DNA of 64,000 nucleotides. Source: Idiomarinaceae bacterium HL-53 (GTDB lineage Bacteria; Pseudomonadota; Gammaproteobacteria; Enterobacterales; Alteromonadaceae). The notes under the pieces are model-generated. The model did no database searches. It was given only the letters and a program-made list of their open reading frames with translations, and was not told where the DNA came from. The stretch covers positions 1,400,659 through 1,464,658 of the forward strand of contig LN899469.1 in the NCBI GenBank assembly GCA_001458075.1, read 5' to 3'. Within the stretch, counting starts at the first letter, position 1. Each line of letters opens with the position of its first letter. The position numbers and the translations under genes are program-made. Shown here piece after piece: positions 25,553 through 35,276 of the stretch.

Positions 25553-26566
25553 TTATGAGGTTTTACTTTCCACTTTTGAAGTAAAATTTACGCCTTGTAA
25601 GCCTAATTGTAGGTCAACTAATCTTTGGTCTAAAGGTTTGTCGCGATCGAAGGTTAAGTGAAGTGGAACTTCTACGACACGCTCATTCTCTAGCCCAATC
25701 ATTACGTTGGTTGCGCCGTCTAAGATCGAGTTTACTGCCGCCTGCCCAAGTTGCATTGCTAAAATACGATCTTGCGCGTTTGGGCGACCGCCTCGTTGTA
25801 TGTGACCGAGTGGGCAAGCATGACAAGTTACGCCCGTTGCTTTACTCAAACTGTCAGCGAGTGCATGCACGCCACCAGGCCATAGATTCTCCGCGAGCAC
25901 AACAATATAACTACTGTCTGGAAAGGCGCTGCGCGCCTGCCGAATATTGTCAGCCAGCTCCGGTAATTTCGGTTGTGGATTCATTTCAGGAAGAATCATT
26001 GCTTCGGCAGCACCTGCAATTGCAGAATGTAAACCAATGAAACCTGCATGTCTGCCCATCACTTCGATAATAAAAACACGCGCCATGGCCTCGGCAGTTT
26101 CACGCACCTTATCAATAGCCTCCATGGCGGTATCAACAGCGGTCGCAAAACCGATCGTTACGTCGGTGCCGGCTAAATCGTTGTCGATCGTGCCCGGAAT
26201 GCCGATAATTTGGCCTTGCCAATAATTGGCTAAATGATGCGCGCCACGAAAAGAGCCGTCGCCGCCAATTACGATGAGGGCATCTATCCCGTGCGCTTCG
26301 AGCTGCACTGCTGCACGTTTTGCAGTTTCTAGTTCACGAAATTCGGGGTAACGTGCACTTTTAAGAAAAGTACCACCGCGCTGGCTGACCAAGCGCATAT
26401 CGTCTGGATGCATGGGTTGAGCGAGGTTTTCTACAATACCGCGATAGCCATGACGAAATCCGATGACTTCGATTCCCTCTTGCCACGCTGTGTTCACCAC
26501 TGCGCGAATACATGCATTCATACCGGGAGCATCACCACCGCTGGTGATCAAGCCAAATTTCCTCAT
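25553..26566 (-). CDS. pfkA: ATP-dependent 6-phosphofructokinase
   Basis: This enzyme phosphorylates fructose 6-phosphate in glycolysis. The 337 aa carry the ATP loop GGDGS (101-105), the catalytic segment GTIDND (125-130, D128 the base), EVMGRHAG and the effector-site region LGHIQRGGRPNAQDR. The glycine in GGDGS is the residue usually linked to ATP rather than pyrophosphate use. The ATG at 26566 with GGAAGAA upstream is chosen over an in-frame start 36 bases earlier. It is divergent from the Ldh-type gene. Confidence 0.94.
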   Translation of the reverse strand: MRKFGLITSGGDAPGMNACIRAVVNTAWQEGIEVIGFRHGYRGIVENLAQPMHPDDMRLVSQRGGTFLKSARYPEFRELETAKRAAVQLEAHGIDALIVIGGDGSFRGAHHLANYWQGQIIGIPGTIDNDLAGTDVTIGFATAVDTAMEAIDKVRETAEAMARVFIIEVMGRHAGFIGLHSAIAGAAEAMILPEMNPQPKLPELADNIRQARSAFPDSSYIVVLAENLWPGGVHALADSLSKATGVTCHACPLGHIQRGGRPNAQDRILAMQLGQAAVNSILDGATNVMIGLENERVVEVPLHLTFDRDKPLDQRLVDLQLGLQGVNFTSKVESKTS

Positions 26567-26649
26567 TGATTCTTCCTTTTTCTTCGCTGACCAAGCGCTC
26601 AATTCGCGTTACACTGAATCGCACATAGTAGCGCAGAAATAGGATAAAA

Positions 26650-27714
26650 ATGAACAACACTTCAGTCCGTATTCCGTATGTGGAATTAAAACAGTGGGCC
26701 ATCGATTGCTTTGCCGCCGCTGGTGCGCCGCGAGAAATGGCAGAAGCCATGGCTGAAACCTTAATTCAGGGAGACTTGCTGGGTTTTTCTACCCATGGTT
26801 TGCGGCGCTTACCATACAATATAAAACGCATTGTACTAGGGGAAGCGAATGTAGCGGCCGACTTGCAGGTGATTAAGCAAAAGCTCGCGGTTGAAACCTG
26901 GGATGCGCATACCTTGCCGGGAATTTATGTGGCTCGCAAAGCTGTAGCCAGAGCATGTGAATTGGCAAAAGCGGCGGGAAGCGGCACCATTGTTGTACGC
27001 CGTGCGGATCATGTTGCGTGTTTAGCTGCTTATCTAGAGCAAGCGACTTCCCAAGGGTTAGTCATTTCGCTGATGGCATCTACACCGGCTCAAGAGAGCG
27101 TTGCACCCTTTGGAAGTGTGTCTCGCGTGTTCTCTCCGAACCCGTTCGCGATGGGCGTGCCAACGTCTTCGCAGCCGCTCTTGTTGGATATGAGTTTTTC
27201 AATGACGGCTGCCGGTAAAGTACGGCAGGCATACGATCGAAGCGAGTTGTTACCTTTTGCGGCGGTAATCACCGCACAGGGAGAAGCAACACGAGAGCCA
27301 AGTGCTTACATTGAAGGTGACGGTGCTTTGTTACCACTTGGAGGGATGGAGCTCGGATATAAAGGCTATGGATTATGCTTGATGTCAGAAATTTGGACCA
27401 TGGCGCTTAGTAATTATGGTCGTGCACAAGCAACTGAAGACGGCGAGCGGAACTCTTTGTTTGTACAAGTTTACGATCCGGAAGCGTTTGGTAGCTTAGA
27501 TTCGTTCCTCGCGGTAACGGATGATTTAATAACGCGCTGCCGCGCGAGTCGGCCTGTAGATGAAACCAAACCGGTGAGAATTCCCGGCGAGAAAGGTTTA
27601 GCGCTGCGTGAGCAACAAATGAAAGAGGGAGTCGAGCTCGACTCCCTCACTTGGGAAAAACTGAAAAGCTGCAGTGCGCGTTTGAACGTGACGATGCCGA
27701 AAACAAACCAATAG
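26650..27714 (+). CDS. Ldh-family (malate/lactate/ureidoglycolate-type) dehydrogenase
   Basis: This 354-aa NAD(P)-dependent oxidoreductase of the Ldh/MDH2 family acts on 2-hydroxy acids or imino compounds. Family marks are the helical N-terminus with GDLLGFSTHGLRR (H49), the strand TIVVRRADH near residue 117, the nucleotide region FSPNPFAMGVPT and MELGYKGYGLCLM. The exact substrate cannot be inferred; members include malate, lactate, ureidoglycolate and delta-1-piperideine reductases. Proximity to speAB and an isoaspartyl locus would allow an amino-acid-related role. It converges with the S51 gene. Confidence 0.85.
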   Translation: MNNTSVRIPYVELKQWAIDCFAAAGAPREMAEAMAETLIQGDLLGFSTHGLRRLPYNIKRIVLGEANVAADLQVIKQKLAVETWDAHTLPGIYVARKAVARACELAKAAGSGTIVVRRADHVACLAAYLEQATSQGLVISLMASTPAQESVAPFGSVSRVFSPNPFAMGVPTSSQPLLLDMSFSMTAAGKVRQAYDRSELLPFAAVITAQGEATREPSAYIEGDGALLPLGGMELGYKGYGLCLMSEIWTMALSNYGRAQATEDGERNSLFVQVYDPEAFGSLDSFLAVTDDLITRCRASRPVDETKPVRIPGEKGLALREQQMKEGVELDSLTWEKLKSCSARLNVTMPKTNQ

Positions 27715-27719
27715 CCCGC

Positions 27720-29435
27720 TTAACTTGCTCGTGGCCAGACAACAAGCATCTCGCCACGAGACACTTCACAAGCTTCTTTTTCATGCGCTAAGAGTGCGGA
27801 GTAAAAGAAGAAACGTATTTGAATGTCATCCTCACTAAATCGTTTAACTTCTTGTTTCTGGCATTGTGCTAAAGCAGCAGTGAGCGTTCGGTCCTCGAGC
27901 AAAGCGCCAGTTCCAGGGGAGCCAGTGTCCGGTTGAGGCGTGTCGCCAAAACGAACGTATTTAATTTCTTGATCGTGAATGACGCCACCCGAACCGTTTC
28001 TAAAATAATGAAATTCCGCCATGATTCCAGCGGACTCGGGGCCTTCTTGCTCAACCGAATATGCATTTGAAATCATAAAGACGCCGTGTGCGCCCTGTAC
28101 TTGAAACGCGCCAGATTGTGTGTCGATAAGCAATGCGGTTGCTTCATCGATCCCCACACCGAGACGTGTATTCGTGTCGGCCGCTAACCTTAAAAGCCTG
28201 ATTTGCCGCCCACGCTCCGAGAAATGCGTGTCGGTTATTCCCATTGGAAAGAGGCCGAGACCGCCTTCAGCACGGTAAGTTAATTGGTCTGCACCTGCCG
28301 GAAATCCGCAATTATTCATTCGCTCGCAATCTATGGCTGGAGGGAAGGGGCTCCGAACTGCACCCGCAATCAGTGCGGGTCGGCCTGAGCCATTAGAGAT
28401 CATATGGGCGGCCGACATCACAGCCGTGCCTGCACTCGTGCCTCCTGCAATCATCTCACCTGCTTGCACGCGTTGTTGCAGCGCTGTAAGCCACGGGAAT
28501 GGCGTGTTGTCGGGTGCTATAAAACCTTGCAGCGTTAAACTTTGATCGCCACCATTAAAGAAAATACCATGCGCTGCTTCAATGGTTCGCGTGAGCATTT
28601 CAGGTTGGGTACAGGCGAGTAGCTGCCTTTCTGCAAGAACAGGGCTTTTACGCGCTTGATAGAAGCTGTTTTGCACGTTTTCGCGTATTTTATCAATATC
28701 TTCACAGCGACCAGCGGCGATTGCTTGGCCTGTGGCCGCGTCGAGCGGCAACCAAGTAACTTCTGCGCCAAAATGTCTAAATGCTTGTAAATAGAAATCG
28801 ACCGCATCGAAGCTATCACGAGCTGATGCGGTCACTACGATGATGCGGGGGCGTTCAATGCCTGAAAGCGCCCTGGCACGTTCCACAAAGGTTTCGAACA
28901 GCTCAACTCCCGCCGACTCCGTTGAGGCTTCGAAGTTGATTTGCTCAGTGGGCAGTTCGCTATAGGGAACCTGTATACTGTCTCTTAGCAAAAAGTATTC
29001 GCGATCAGTTAAGTTTCTCCATAAATTCGCATAAATAGATGAGAAACGGCTCCTAAAATCGTCGAATTTCAGGTTATTCCCTTTTATCGAACCTTGTGTT
29101 TTTCTGAGCGCACTGACCAGTTCGTCACGTATTTCCAAGCGATCGTTTTGCCAGCTTTCCGAATTCAAGATGCGCTGAATGGCGGCATTATTTAACTGAA
29201 TTCCGTTATGTGTTCGTATGGTTTCGGGGTTAATCCAGTCAGTGGTTTCGCAATGGGAGCTGGCCATACTGGAACAAGTTCGCATAGAACCACCGACGAG
29301 CATTAAGTTCCAAGAGTCAGCGGGATCGAGTGATAGATTTGCGAGTGGATTTTGAGCATGGCTCGTTCCCTGAACTAAGTTGTTGATTGCGATAGTGATT
29401 CCAAAAAATATAAGGGCACGAGAGACGAACTGCAT
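27720..29435 (-). CDS. Secreted cyanophycinase-like S51 peptidase
   Basis: This 571-aa protein has a signal peptide (residues 1-28, cleavage near SHA). The S51/cyanophycinase core carries NGGDQ near residue 293, the nucleophile motif GGTSAGT near 333 and the histidine motif DTHFSERGRQIRL near 402, followed by GVGIDEATALLI. Cyanophycinases cut cyanophycin to beta-Asp-Arg dipeptides; other S51 members are Asp-dipeptidases. The protein is longer than the usual cytoplasmic form, with about 200 extra N-terminal residues of no recognised domain. It is divergent from a TonB receptor that begins 330 bases away, with an isoaspartyl dipeptidase beyond it, which supports extracellular cyanophycin or isopeptide use (inference). 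Confidence 0.8.
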   Translation of the reverse strand: MQFVSRALIFFGITIAINNLVQGTSHAQNPLANLSLDPADSWNLMLVGGSMRTCSSMASSHCETTDWINPETIRTHNGIQLNNAAIQRILNSESWQNDRLEIRDELVSALRKTQGSIKGNNLKFDDFRSRFSSIYANLWRNLTDREYFLLRDSIQVPYSELPTEQINFEASTESAGVELFETFVERARALSGIERPRIIVVTASARDSFDAVDFYLQAFRHFGAEVTWLPLDAATGQAIAAGRCEDIDKIRENVQNSFYQARKSPVLAERQLLACTQPEMLTRTIEAAHGIFFNGGDQSLTLQGFIAPDNTPFPWLTALQQRVQAGEMIAGGTSAGTAVMSAAHMISNGSGRPALIAGAVRSPFPPAIDCERMNNCGFPAGADQLTYRAEGGLGLFPMGITDTHFSERGRQIRLLRLAADTNTRLGVGIDEATALLIDTQSGAFQVQGAHGVFMISNAYSVEQEGPESAGIMAEFHYFRNGSGGVIHDQEIKYVRFGDTPQPDTGSPGTGALLEDRTLTAALAQCQKQEVKRFSEDDIQIRFFFYSALLAHEKEACEVSRGEMLVVWPRAS

Positions 29436-29764
29436 GTTAAATTCCTGTAACGGAGAAATTGACAGCTTTAGAAACTAATGCTAAATCTCTACGCATGTCA
29501 AACATTCAAACTCGTTAGCTAGAAGATATGTTGAAAAAAGCAATCCGCTTGTCAAACTATCACTATCAGAGTTTTTACCTCTCTGAATGGTGGGACGAAT
29601 AGGCCGAACACTACAACGCTAGTGGTCGGTGTGTCGTGTCTGTCGTTCAGGCTTTTTGCCGTTCCTCACTCCACACCACAACCTAATTAATTCGATGAAA
29701 AAAGTCGCGCAGACTTCGTATAACCGCGTCTGCGTGGCGTATAACAACACATTGAGGTTTGATT
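29436..29764. other. Divergent control region (S51 peptidase / TonB receptor)
   Basis: This 329-base gap holds the inverted repeat TCAGAG-N9-CTCTGA (29566-29586) and a hairpin CGCAGAC/GTCTGCG (29708-29714, 29728-29734) in the leader of the receptor gene. I see no strong sigma-70 promoter. No gene is supported here. Confidence 0.4.
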
Positions 29765-32542
29765 ATGTTTACGTGGAACAAACGTTTGTCACTTATGGGC
29801 TTTTCTCTCTCAGCGCTCACACTCGCTATGTCGGGAATGGCGATAGCGCAAGAGCAAGCCGAAGACGAGAATACTGAAGAGAATAATGAGAAAGTTGAGC
29901 GAATTCAGGTGACTGGCTCGCAAATTCGAGGCGTGGATTTAGAAGGCGCACAACCGCTTATTTCTGTTAATGCTGACGAAATTGCGAACTCATCAGCGAC
30001 GAATATTAGCGAACTTTTGAAGGAAGTCGGCCAAACTCGAGGCGGTACGGGAAGCTTTTCCACGCATTCGAGTGGTGCACTGCAGGGCGACTCGCCGGTG
30101 GGACAGGCCGCTGCCTCATTGCGCGGTTTGGGTGCGTCTTCAACACTTACCCTGATCAATGGCCGCCGCGTGAGCGCGAGTTCATTCGCCAACAATTTTG
30201 AAAATTTCGTGGATATTAATTCCATTCCCCTCAGCGCCATTGAACGGATTGATATTCTTGCCACGGGTGCTTCGGCAACCTACGGGGCAGATGCGATTGC
30301 TGGGGTGATTAACTATATTTTAAAACGCGATTATGAAGGCGCTGAACTCAACGTAAGTTATGGCGATTCAGAAGCAAGTTCAAATAACGCAAAAACCAAT
30401 GTGAACTTTGTGGCCGGTCTTAACTTTGGCGACCGCACAAACGCCACTGTTTTTTTCGATTTCTATGACCGAGAGCCTTTGTACGATCGTGATCGTGAGC
30501 GCACTGCGCAAAGCTTTTTTCCAAGCCAGCAAGGTATTTTCCCAAGCTGGAACACGCAGTGGTTTGACGATGACGATTATGTTGAAGAAGGCTGTCCTGA
30601 GGAGTTGACTAAAGTAGGAAGTTTTGGCGAATACTGTGAGTATAACCAGAATGCATATTTACCAACCTACACGCCGTTTGAATCGATGGGAGCCGGTGCA
30701 ATTATTACGCATAACTTCGACTCCGTAACTTGGATGACTGAGTTGATGTATAGCGAAACGGACGCGACAAGTAACTCGACCGCTGCACCTTGGAGTGGTT
30801 ATGAAGTTGACTTCAATCACCCCGATATGCCAACTGCTTTGCGAGATCGATTCCTTACTTTATGGGACGATATTGGTGCACCACCAGAGGACTTTATTCT
30901 TGGTTGGGGCCGTTTTCCAGTTGGCCGCACAATTGGTAATGAGACAGAGAGCTTCCGTGTTGTTTCCAGTTTTGAAGGCTATTGGGGGAACTGGGTTTGG
31001 GAAGGTGCGTTGAGCTATTCTGAATCGAGTTCTGAGCAACGTGCGATAGCTGGTATTTATAATCGTGATCGCTTCGAAGCTGCACTTTTCGGCGAACTGT
31101 GTGCTGATGGCTCGGTGAACTGCTCTCCAGATGATGGCGGACTTTGGTATAACCCGTTTGGTGGTCAGCAAAATCAGCAAGAGGGTGTGCTGTCCCTGTT
31201 GCAAGAACAGCTACCACGCAATGGCGAGTCGAAACTCTATAGTGCTGACTTCCGTTCCTCGGGTGACCTTTGGGATGTTGACGCGGGTACCATTTCTGCT
31301 GCGGTCGGGGTGGAAGTGCGCCGTGAGGAAGTAAGTGACACACCTGATCCATTGGCACGCGGAACCTTCGAGAATAACTTTGAACCGGGAGTGATCGGTT
31401 TTGGTTCCACTGGAGCAAAGGCGGATAGAGACCAATGGGCCGTTTTCACCGAACTCTTTATTCCTATTACCTACGACTTAGATGTTCAGCTTGCTGGGCG
31501 CTACGATCATTACAGTGATTTTGGTGGCGAATTTAATCCGAAAGTGGGTGTGCGTTGGCAGGCTTCGGAAGAGCTTGTAGTGCGTTCTAGCTGGGCGCAG
31601 TCATTTCGCGCGCCGTCGTTAAGTCAAGTTGGTGCTGAAATTACCCTCAGTTCATTTAACCTCGAGTGTAAACCTGAGTTTAGAGGCAATTACTGTGGTG
31701 ATACGCAGGTAGAAACTAACATTCTTACTAAAGTATTTGGCAATGACGATTTGGATGCTGAAACGTCAGATTCATTCAGCGCTGGGTTTGCATGGAGCCC
31801 CACTCGCGACGTAACCGTAACTTTAGATTATTGGCATTTCAAGCATGAAAACATTGTGGGGGTAGACGGTGAGTTCATGTTGCGCCGCAGTTTGAACGAC
31901 CCGAGCTTACGTTTTTGTGGCGGTGTGCCGATTGAAGCTGCACAGGGTGTTGGCTTTGAAGATTGCGACGAAAACGGTGTCGGTGTCTTAGGTAGCCGCC
32001 TTGATGGCGATGTGCATTTACAGCTTGAAAACCTCGGGTTGCAAGAAACGAATGGAATTGATTTCACCTACACGCATTACTTCGACATTGACGGTATTGG
32101 GCGATTCACTTGGTTAACAGACATTACTCATTTACTTGGGTTTGAGCGCCAACTTTCGCAAGAAGCAGAGAAAGAAGAGCTTGCAGGTTCGTTTCGTTAC
32201 CCTGAAACCATCGTCACCAATACCCTGCGTTGGGAGCGCGATGCTTGGTTCGGGAATGTTCGTATGCAATACACCAGTAGCTATGAAGACGATGTGGAAG
32301 CACTCACCCAAGGCGACTTAGATTTCCTCGGAATTACTGCAGATCGCAAAGTACCGAGTTGGACTAAGTTTAATGCAACCTTAGGTTATGATTTTAGTGA
32401 TGCATTCACGTTGCGTTTCAACGTGGAGAATCTATTCGATCGGCAAGCGCCATATGCCTATGGCACCAGTGCTAATGTCGACCATTATAACCATGACACG
32501 ATGGGGCGCTTCTATCGACTGAGCGCAACTTATCGCTTCTAA
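29765..32542 (+). CDS. TonB-dependent outer-membrane receptor
   Basis: This 925-aa outer-membrane transporter has a signal peptide (cleavage near AIAQ) and a TonB-box-like stretch VERIQVTGS. The plug domain (about 45-160) has SLRGLGASSTLTLINGRRV and ATYGADAIAGVINYILKR, and the long beta barrel ends in ATYRF. The plug type is the large-receptor class often used for peptides, sugars or polyphenols rather than siderophores only. It lies between a secreted S51 peptidase (divergent) and a YfcC-IadA pair, which suggests uptake of an isoaspartyl or amino-acid-rich substrate. The ATG at 29765 with TTGAGG upstream is preferred to a TTG six bases earlier. Confidence 0.93.
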   Translation: MFTWNKRLSLMGFSLSALTLAMSGMAIAQEQAEDENTEENNEKVERIQVTGSQIRGVDLEGAQPLISVNADEIANSSATNISELLKEVGQTRGGTGSFSTHSSGALQGDSPVGQAAASLRGLGASSTLTLINGRRVSASSFANNFENFVDINSIPLSAIERIDILATGASATYGADAIAGVINYILKRDYEGAELNVSYGDSEASSNNAKTNVNFVAGLNFGDRTNATVFFDFYDREPLYDRDRERTAQSFFPSQQGIFPSWNTQWFDDDDYVEEGCPEELTKVGSFGEYCEYNQNAYLPTYTPFESMGAGAIITHNFDSVTWMTELMYSETDATSNSTAAPWSGYEVDFNHPDMPTALRDRFLTLWDDIGAPPEDFILGWGRFPVGRTIGNETESFRVVSSFEGYWGNWVWEGALSYSESSSEQRAIAGIYNRDRFEAALFGELCADGSVNCSPDDGGLWYNPFGGQQNQQEGVLSLLQEQLPRNGESKLYSADFRSSGDLWDVDAGTISAAVGVEVRREEVSDTPDPLARGTFENNFEPGVIGFGSTGAKADRDQWAVFTELFIPITYDLDVQLAGRYDHYSDFGGEFNPKVGVRWQASEELVVRSSWAQSFRAPSLSQVGAEITLSSFNLECKPEFRGNYCGDTQVETNILTKVFGNDDLDAETSDSFSAGFAWSPTRDVTVTLDYWHFKHENIVGVDGEFMLRRSLNDPSLRFCGGVPIEAAQGVGFEDCDENGVGVLGSRLDGDVHLQLENLGLQETNGIDFTYTHYFDIDGIGRFTWLTDITHLLGFERQLSQEAEKEELAGSFRYPETIVTNTLRWERDAWFGNVRMQYTSSYEDDVEALTQGDLDFLGITADRKVPSWTKFNATLGYDFSDAFTLRFNVENLFDRQAPYAYGTSANVDHYNHDTMGRFYRLSATYRF

Positions 32543-32574
32543 GATAGGCTTAACTAAGTAACTGAAATCGTAGT

Positions 32575-32602
32575 AGTGTGCATGGTAAGAGCCATGCACA
32601 CT
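32575..32602 (+). terminator. Stem-loop after the TonB receptor gene
   Basis: AGTGTGCATGG (32575-32585) pairs perfectly with CCATGCACACT (32592-32602) across a six-base loop, but the following T run is poor. It may attenuate rather than stop readthrough into the YfcC gene. Confidence 0.6.
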
Positions 32603-32643
32603 TTCAGTTTGGATATTCCTACTTAGATTGATAGGGCGTTTCT

Positions 32644-34089
32644 ATGAACATACAAAAAGCTCGCTGGCAAATGCCAGACACGCTTGTCATTCTCTTTTTT
32701 GTTGCCATTTTTGCAGCAGTTCTTACGTGGGTGATTCCTTCTGGCTCCTTTTCCACGGAGACCGTAGTTCGTGAAACCAGCAGCGGGTTACAAGAACGTG
32801 AGGTGATTGTTGCAGACTCTTATCAAGTTGATGAGAGCGAAAGGGGTTTCACATGGTTTGCAGAGGGCGGTGAAATTGGGCTGGCAAATGTACCATTTGA
32901 AGGCCTAGTGTCTGGGTCTAAATGGGGCGCCGCCATTGGTGTCATCGCATTCATTCTAATTGTAGGTGGCTCGTTTGGCATTATTGTTCAAACCGCTAGT
33001 ATTGAACGCGGCATTCTCTCGTTAATTGATAAAACGAAAGGGCTTGATCAAATCTTTCTAGTGCTCCTGTTCTTCGTTTTCTCGCTGGGTGGCGCGGTGT
33101 TTGGTATGGGGGAAGAAGCCATTGCATTTTGCTTGGTGCTGTTGCCCGTTATGCAGCGTTTGGGTTACGACAGCGTGACGACCGTGTTGGTAACCTATGT
33201 GGCAACTCAAATAGGCTTTGCAACCTCATGGATGAATCCGTTTAGTGTGGCTATTGCACAAGGCATTGCCGAAGTTCCAATTCTCTCAGGAGCTTTTTTC
33301 CGCATGGTAATGTGGGCTGTTTTCACAATCGTTGGATTGGCTTTCACTTTGCGTTACGTAGCGAAAATTAGAACGTCTGGACAAAAAATTGATGCTTCCA
33401 ATGCCAAAACGCAACCCTTTGGAAAGTTAGATTCGGTGATTCTTAGCGTATTTGTACTGGGAATGATTTGGATAGTTTGGGGGGTGACGGCTCGGGGGTA
33501 TTACATTCCGGAAATTGCGAGTCAGTTTTTTGTGATTGGTATCGTCATTGGCATCATCGCAATGGTAGGCGGGCGCCTACGCGCGAATGAAATCTCGGCC
33601 TCTTTTGTGAAAGGTGCTCAAGAGTTACTACCAGCAGCGCTTATCGTTGCATTGGCTAAGGGAATCGTGCTGCTCTTAGGTGGAGACGATCCAACGGAGC
33701 CCTCAACTTTAAACACCGTGCTGTTTGCCGCAGGACAATGGGTAACCGGCTTTTCAGAGGCCACCTCAGCCATTCTAATGTTATGGTTTCAAGGGATATT
33801 TAACTTCTTTATGACCTCAGGCTCGGGTCAAGCAGCATTGACCATGCCACTGATGGCGCCTTTGGCTGACCTTGCTGGCGTGACTCGCCAAGTAGCAGTT
33901 CTGGCGTTTCAGCTAGGAGACGGTTTAACGAACATTATCGTACCTACCTCTGCATCTCTTATTGGCTGCTTAGGCGCCGTGAAACTTGATTGGGTAGATT
34001 GGGTGAGAGTGATTTGGAAACTGCAATTGCTATTAGCGGGAGTGGCAACACTCACTGTGGCGGTCGCAGTATGGACAGGATTAAGTTAA
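32644..34089 (+). CDS. YfcC-family transporter
   Basis: This 481-aa inner-membrane protein has about 12 helices and belongs to the YfcC family (DcuC-related anaerobic C4-dicarboxylate/arginine-ornithine-type carriers). Marks are the N-terminal MPDTLVILFFVAIFAAVLTW-like first helix, the stretch GGAVFGMGEEAIAF near residue 155, and FFMTSGSGQAALTMPLMAPL in the second half. It overlaps the isoaspartyl dipeptidase start by one base (TAATG), so the two are coupled. A dipeptide or amino-acid substrate for the next enzyme is a reasonable inference. Confidence 0.85.
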   Translation: MNIQKARWQMPDTLVILFFVAIFAAVLTWVIPSGSFSTETVVRETSSGLQEREVIVADSYQVDESERGFTWFAEGGEIGLANVPFEGLVSGSKWGAAIGVIAFILIVGGSFGIIVQTASIERGILSLIDKTKGLDQIFLVLLFFVFSLGGAVFGMGEEAIAFCLVLLPVMQRLGYDSVTTVLVTYVATQIGFATSWMNPFSVAIAQGIAEVPILSGAFFRMVMWAVFTIVGLAFTLRYVAKIRTSGQKIDASNAKTQPFGKLDSVILSVFVLGMIWIVWGVTARGYYIPEIASQFFVIGIVIGIIAMVGGRLRANEISASFVKGAQELLPAALIVALAKGIVLLLGGDDPTEPSTLNTVLFAAGQWVTGFSEATSAILMLWFQGIFNFFMTSGSGQAALTMPLMAPLADLAGVTRQVAVLAFQLGDGLTNIIVPTSASLIGCLGAVKLDWVDWVRVIWKLQLLLAGVATLTVAVAVWTGLS

Positions 34090-35276
34090 TGCTAACTTTA
34101 ATTAAAAATGCAGAAATTTATGCGCCACAACCGCTTGGTAAACAAGATGTTGTGATAGGCGGGGGGAAGATTCTCGCCATCGGTCAAGACTTTAATTTTT
34201 CAGGCTCTACTTTGGAGCTGTTGGAGATAGACGCGGCAGGGCAGGTGCTGATACCGGGCATGGTGGACCCATTAGCGCATATTACCGGCGGGGGTGGTGA
34301 AGGTGGTTTTCACACTCGAACCCCTGAAATGTACCTAGAAGAAGCGACGTTGGCAGGTGTCACCACCTTGGTTGCGGCATTAGGTACCGACGCAACCACT
34401 CGTACATTGACCGATTTATTCGCCAAAGCGCGTGGGTTAGTGCATGAAGGGCTCGAGGTTTATTGCTATACGGGCTCGTACGAGGTACCCGTGCGCACCC
34501 TCACAGGGAATGTACGTGACGACATTATTCTGCACGATCGGATTATTGGAGTGGGAGAGCTTGCGATTGCCGATCATCGTGGTTCGTTTCCAACTGCACA
34601 CGAGCTGGCGCGCATTGCGTCGGAAGCAAGAGTCGGAGGAATGCTCTCTGGAAAACGGGGGATTGTCTTTCTGCATGTAGGGAGTGATGACGAGCAACTC
34701 GATCTTATCAGTGAAGTGATAAACCGATATCCCGTGCCACTCACGCAATTTTATCCAACTCACTTAAACCGTTCTGTGTCTTTACTTGAAACTGGTTTTG
34801 ATTGGGCAAGAAAAGGAATGGTTATCGATGTGACCGCGAGCACTACACCAGAACTTCTGGCACAAGGTGAGTTGAGTGCAAGTGAATGTTTAGCGCGAAC
34901 CTTAAAAGCGGGTATTTCTGCGCAACAAATAAGTTTCTCCTCAGACGGTAATGCGAGCTTGCCTGATTTTAATGAGGCTGGCGAGCTGGTTGGGCTGAAA
35001 GTAGGGCGGGTACTCTCTATGTTAGAGGCGCTGAGAGAGTCGGTGAATGAACACCAGATTAGCTGGCAAGATGCGGTCACCGCAGTGGGCTTCTCTGCGG
35101 CAAAATATTTAGGGCTTGTTCAAAAAGGCCAAATTGCGGTGGGAATGGATGCAGATATTGTTTTGCTCGAACCGCAAAAGGTGGCAATTCACTCTGTGTG
35201 GTGTCGAGGCCAACGCCTTGTTGCTGATGGCAAGGCGCTGGTGCGAGGCACTTTTACGGCTGCAATCGGCGCTTGA
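34089..35276 (+). CDS. iadA: Isoaspartyl dipeptidase (IadA-like), altered metal motif
   Basis: This 395-aa amidohydrolase resembles beta-aspartyl dipeptidase: GGGGEGG near residue 70, TYTG-like YCYTGSYEVP, IIGVGELAIADHRGS, H in VFLHVGSD, PTHLNR and the catalytic Asp in SSDGNAS. The enzyme frees aspartate from beta-Asp-X dipeptides, including beta-Asp-Arg from cyanophycin. Oddly, the first histidine of the usual DQHVH motif is leucine here (D60-P-L62-A-H64), so one metal ligand is missing. The start overlaps the transporter stop. The end overlaps pdxH by 23 bp, convergently. Activity is uncertain. Confidence 0.85.
   Translation: MLTLIKNAEIYAPQPLGKQDVVIGGGKILAIGQDFNFSGSTLELLEIDAAGQVLIPGMVDPLAHITGGGGEGGFHTRTPEMYLEEATLAGVTTLVAALGTDATTRTLTDLFAKARGLVHEGLEVYCYTGSYEVPVRTLTGNVRDDIILHDRIIGVGELAIADHRGSFPTAHELARIASEARVGGMLSGKRGIVFLHVGSDDEQLDLISEVINRYPVPLTQFYPTHLNRSVSLLETGFDWARKGMVIDVTASTTPELLAQGELSASECLARTLKAGISAQQISFSSDGNASLPDFNEAGELVGLKVGRVLSMLEALRESVNEHQISWQDAVTAVGFSAAKYLGLVQKGQIAVGMDADIVLLEPQKVAIHSVWCRGQRLVADGKALVRGTFTAAIGA

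Noticed and set aside
29581..29700. Short coding frame in the TonB receptor leader (29629-29877)
   Set aside because: It has no ribosome site and runs into the receptor gene in another frame.
30860..31418. Long antisense open frames (114 and 174 aa) inside the TonB receptor gene
   Set aside because: They are antisense shadows of a well-supported receptor; composition is Ser/His/Arg-rich with no start signal or family match.
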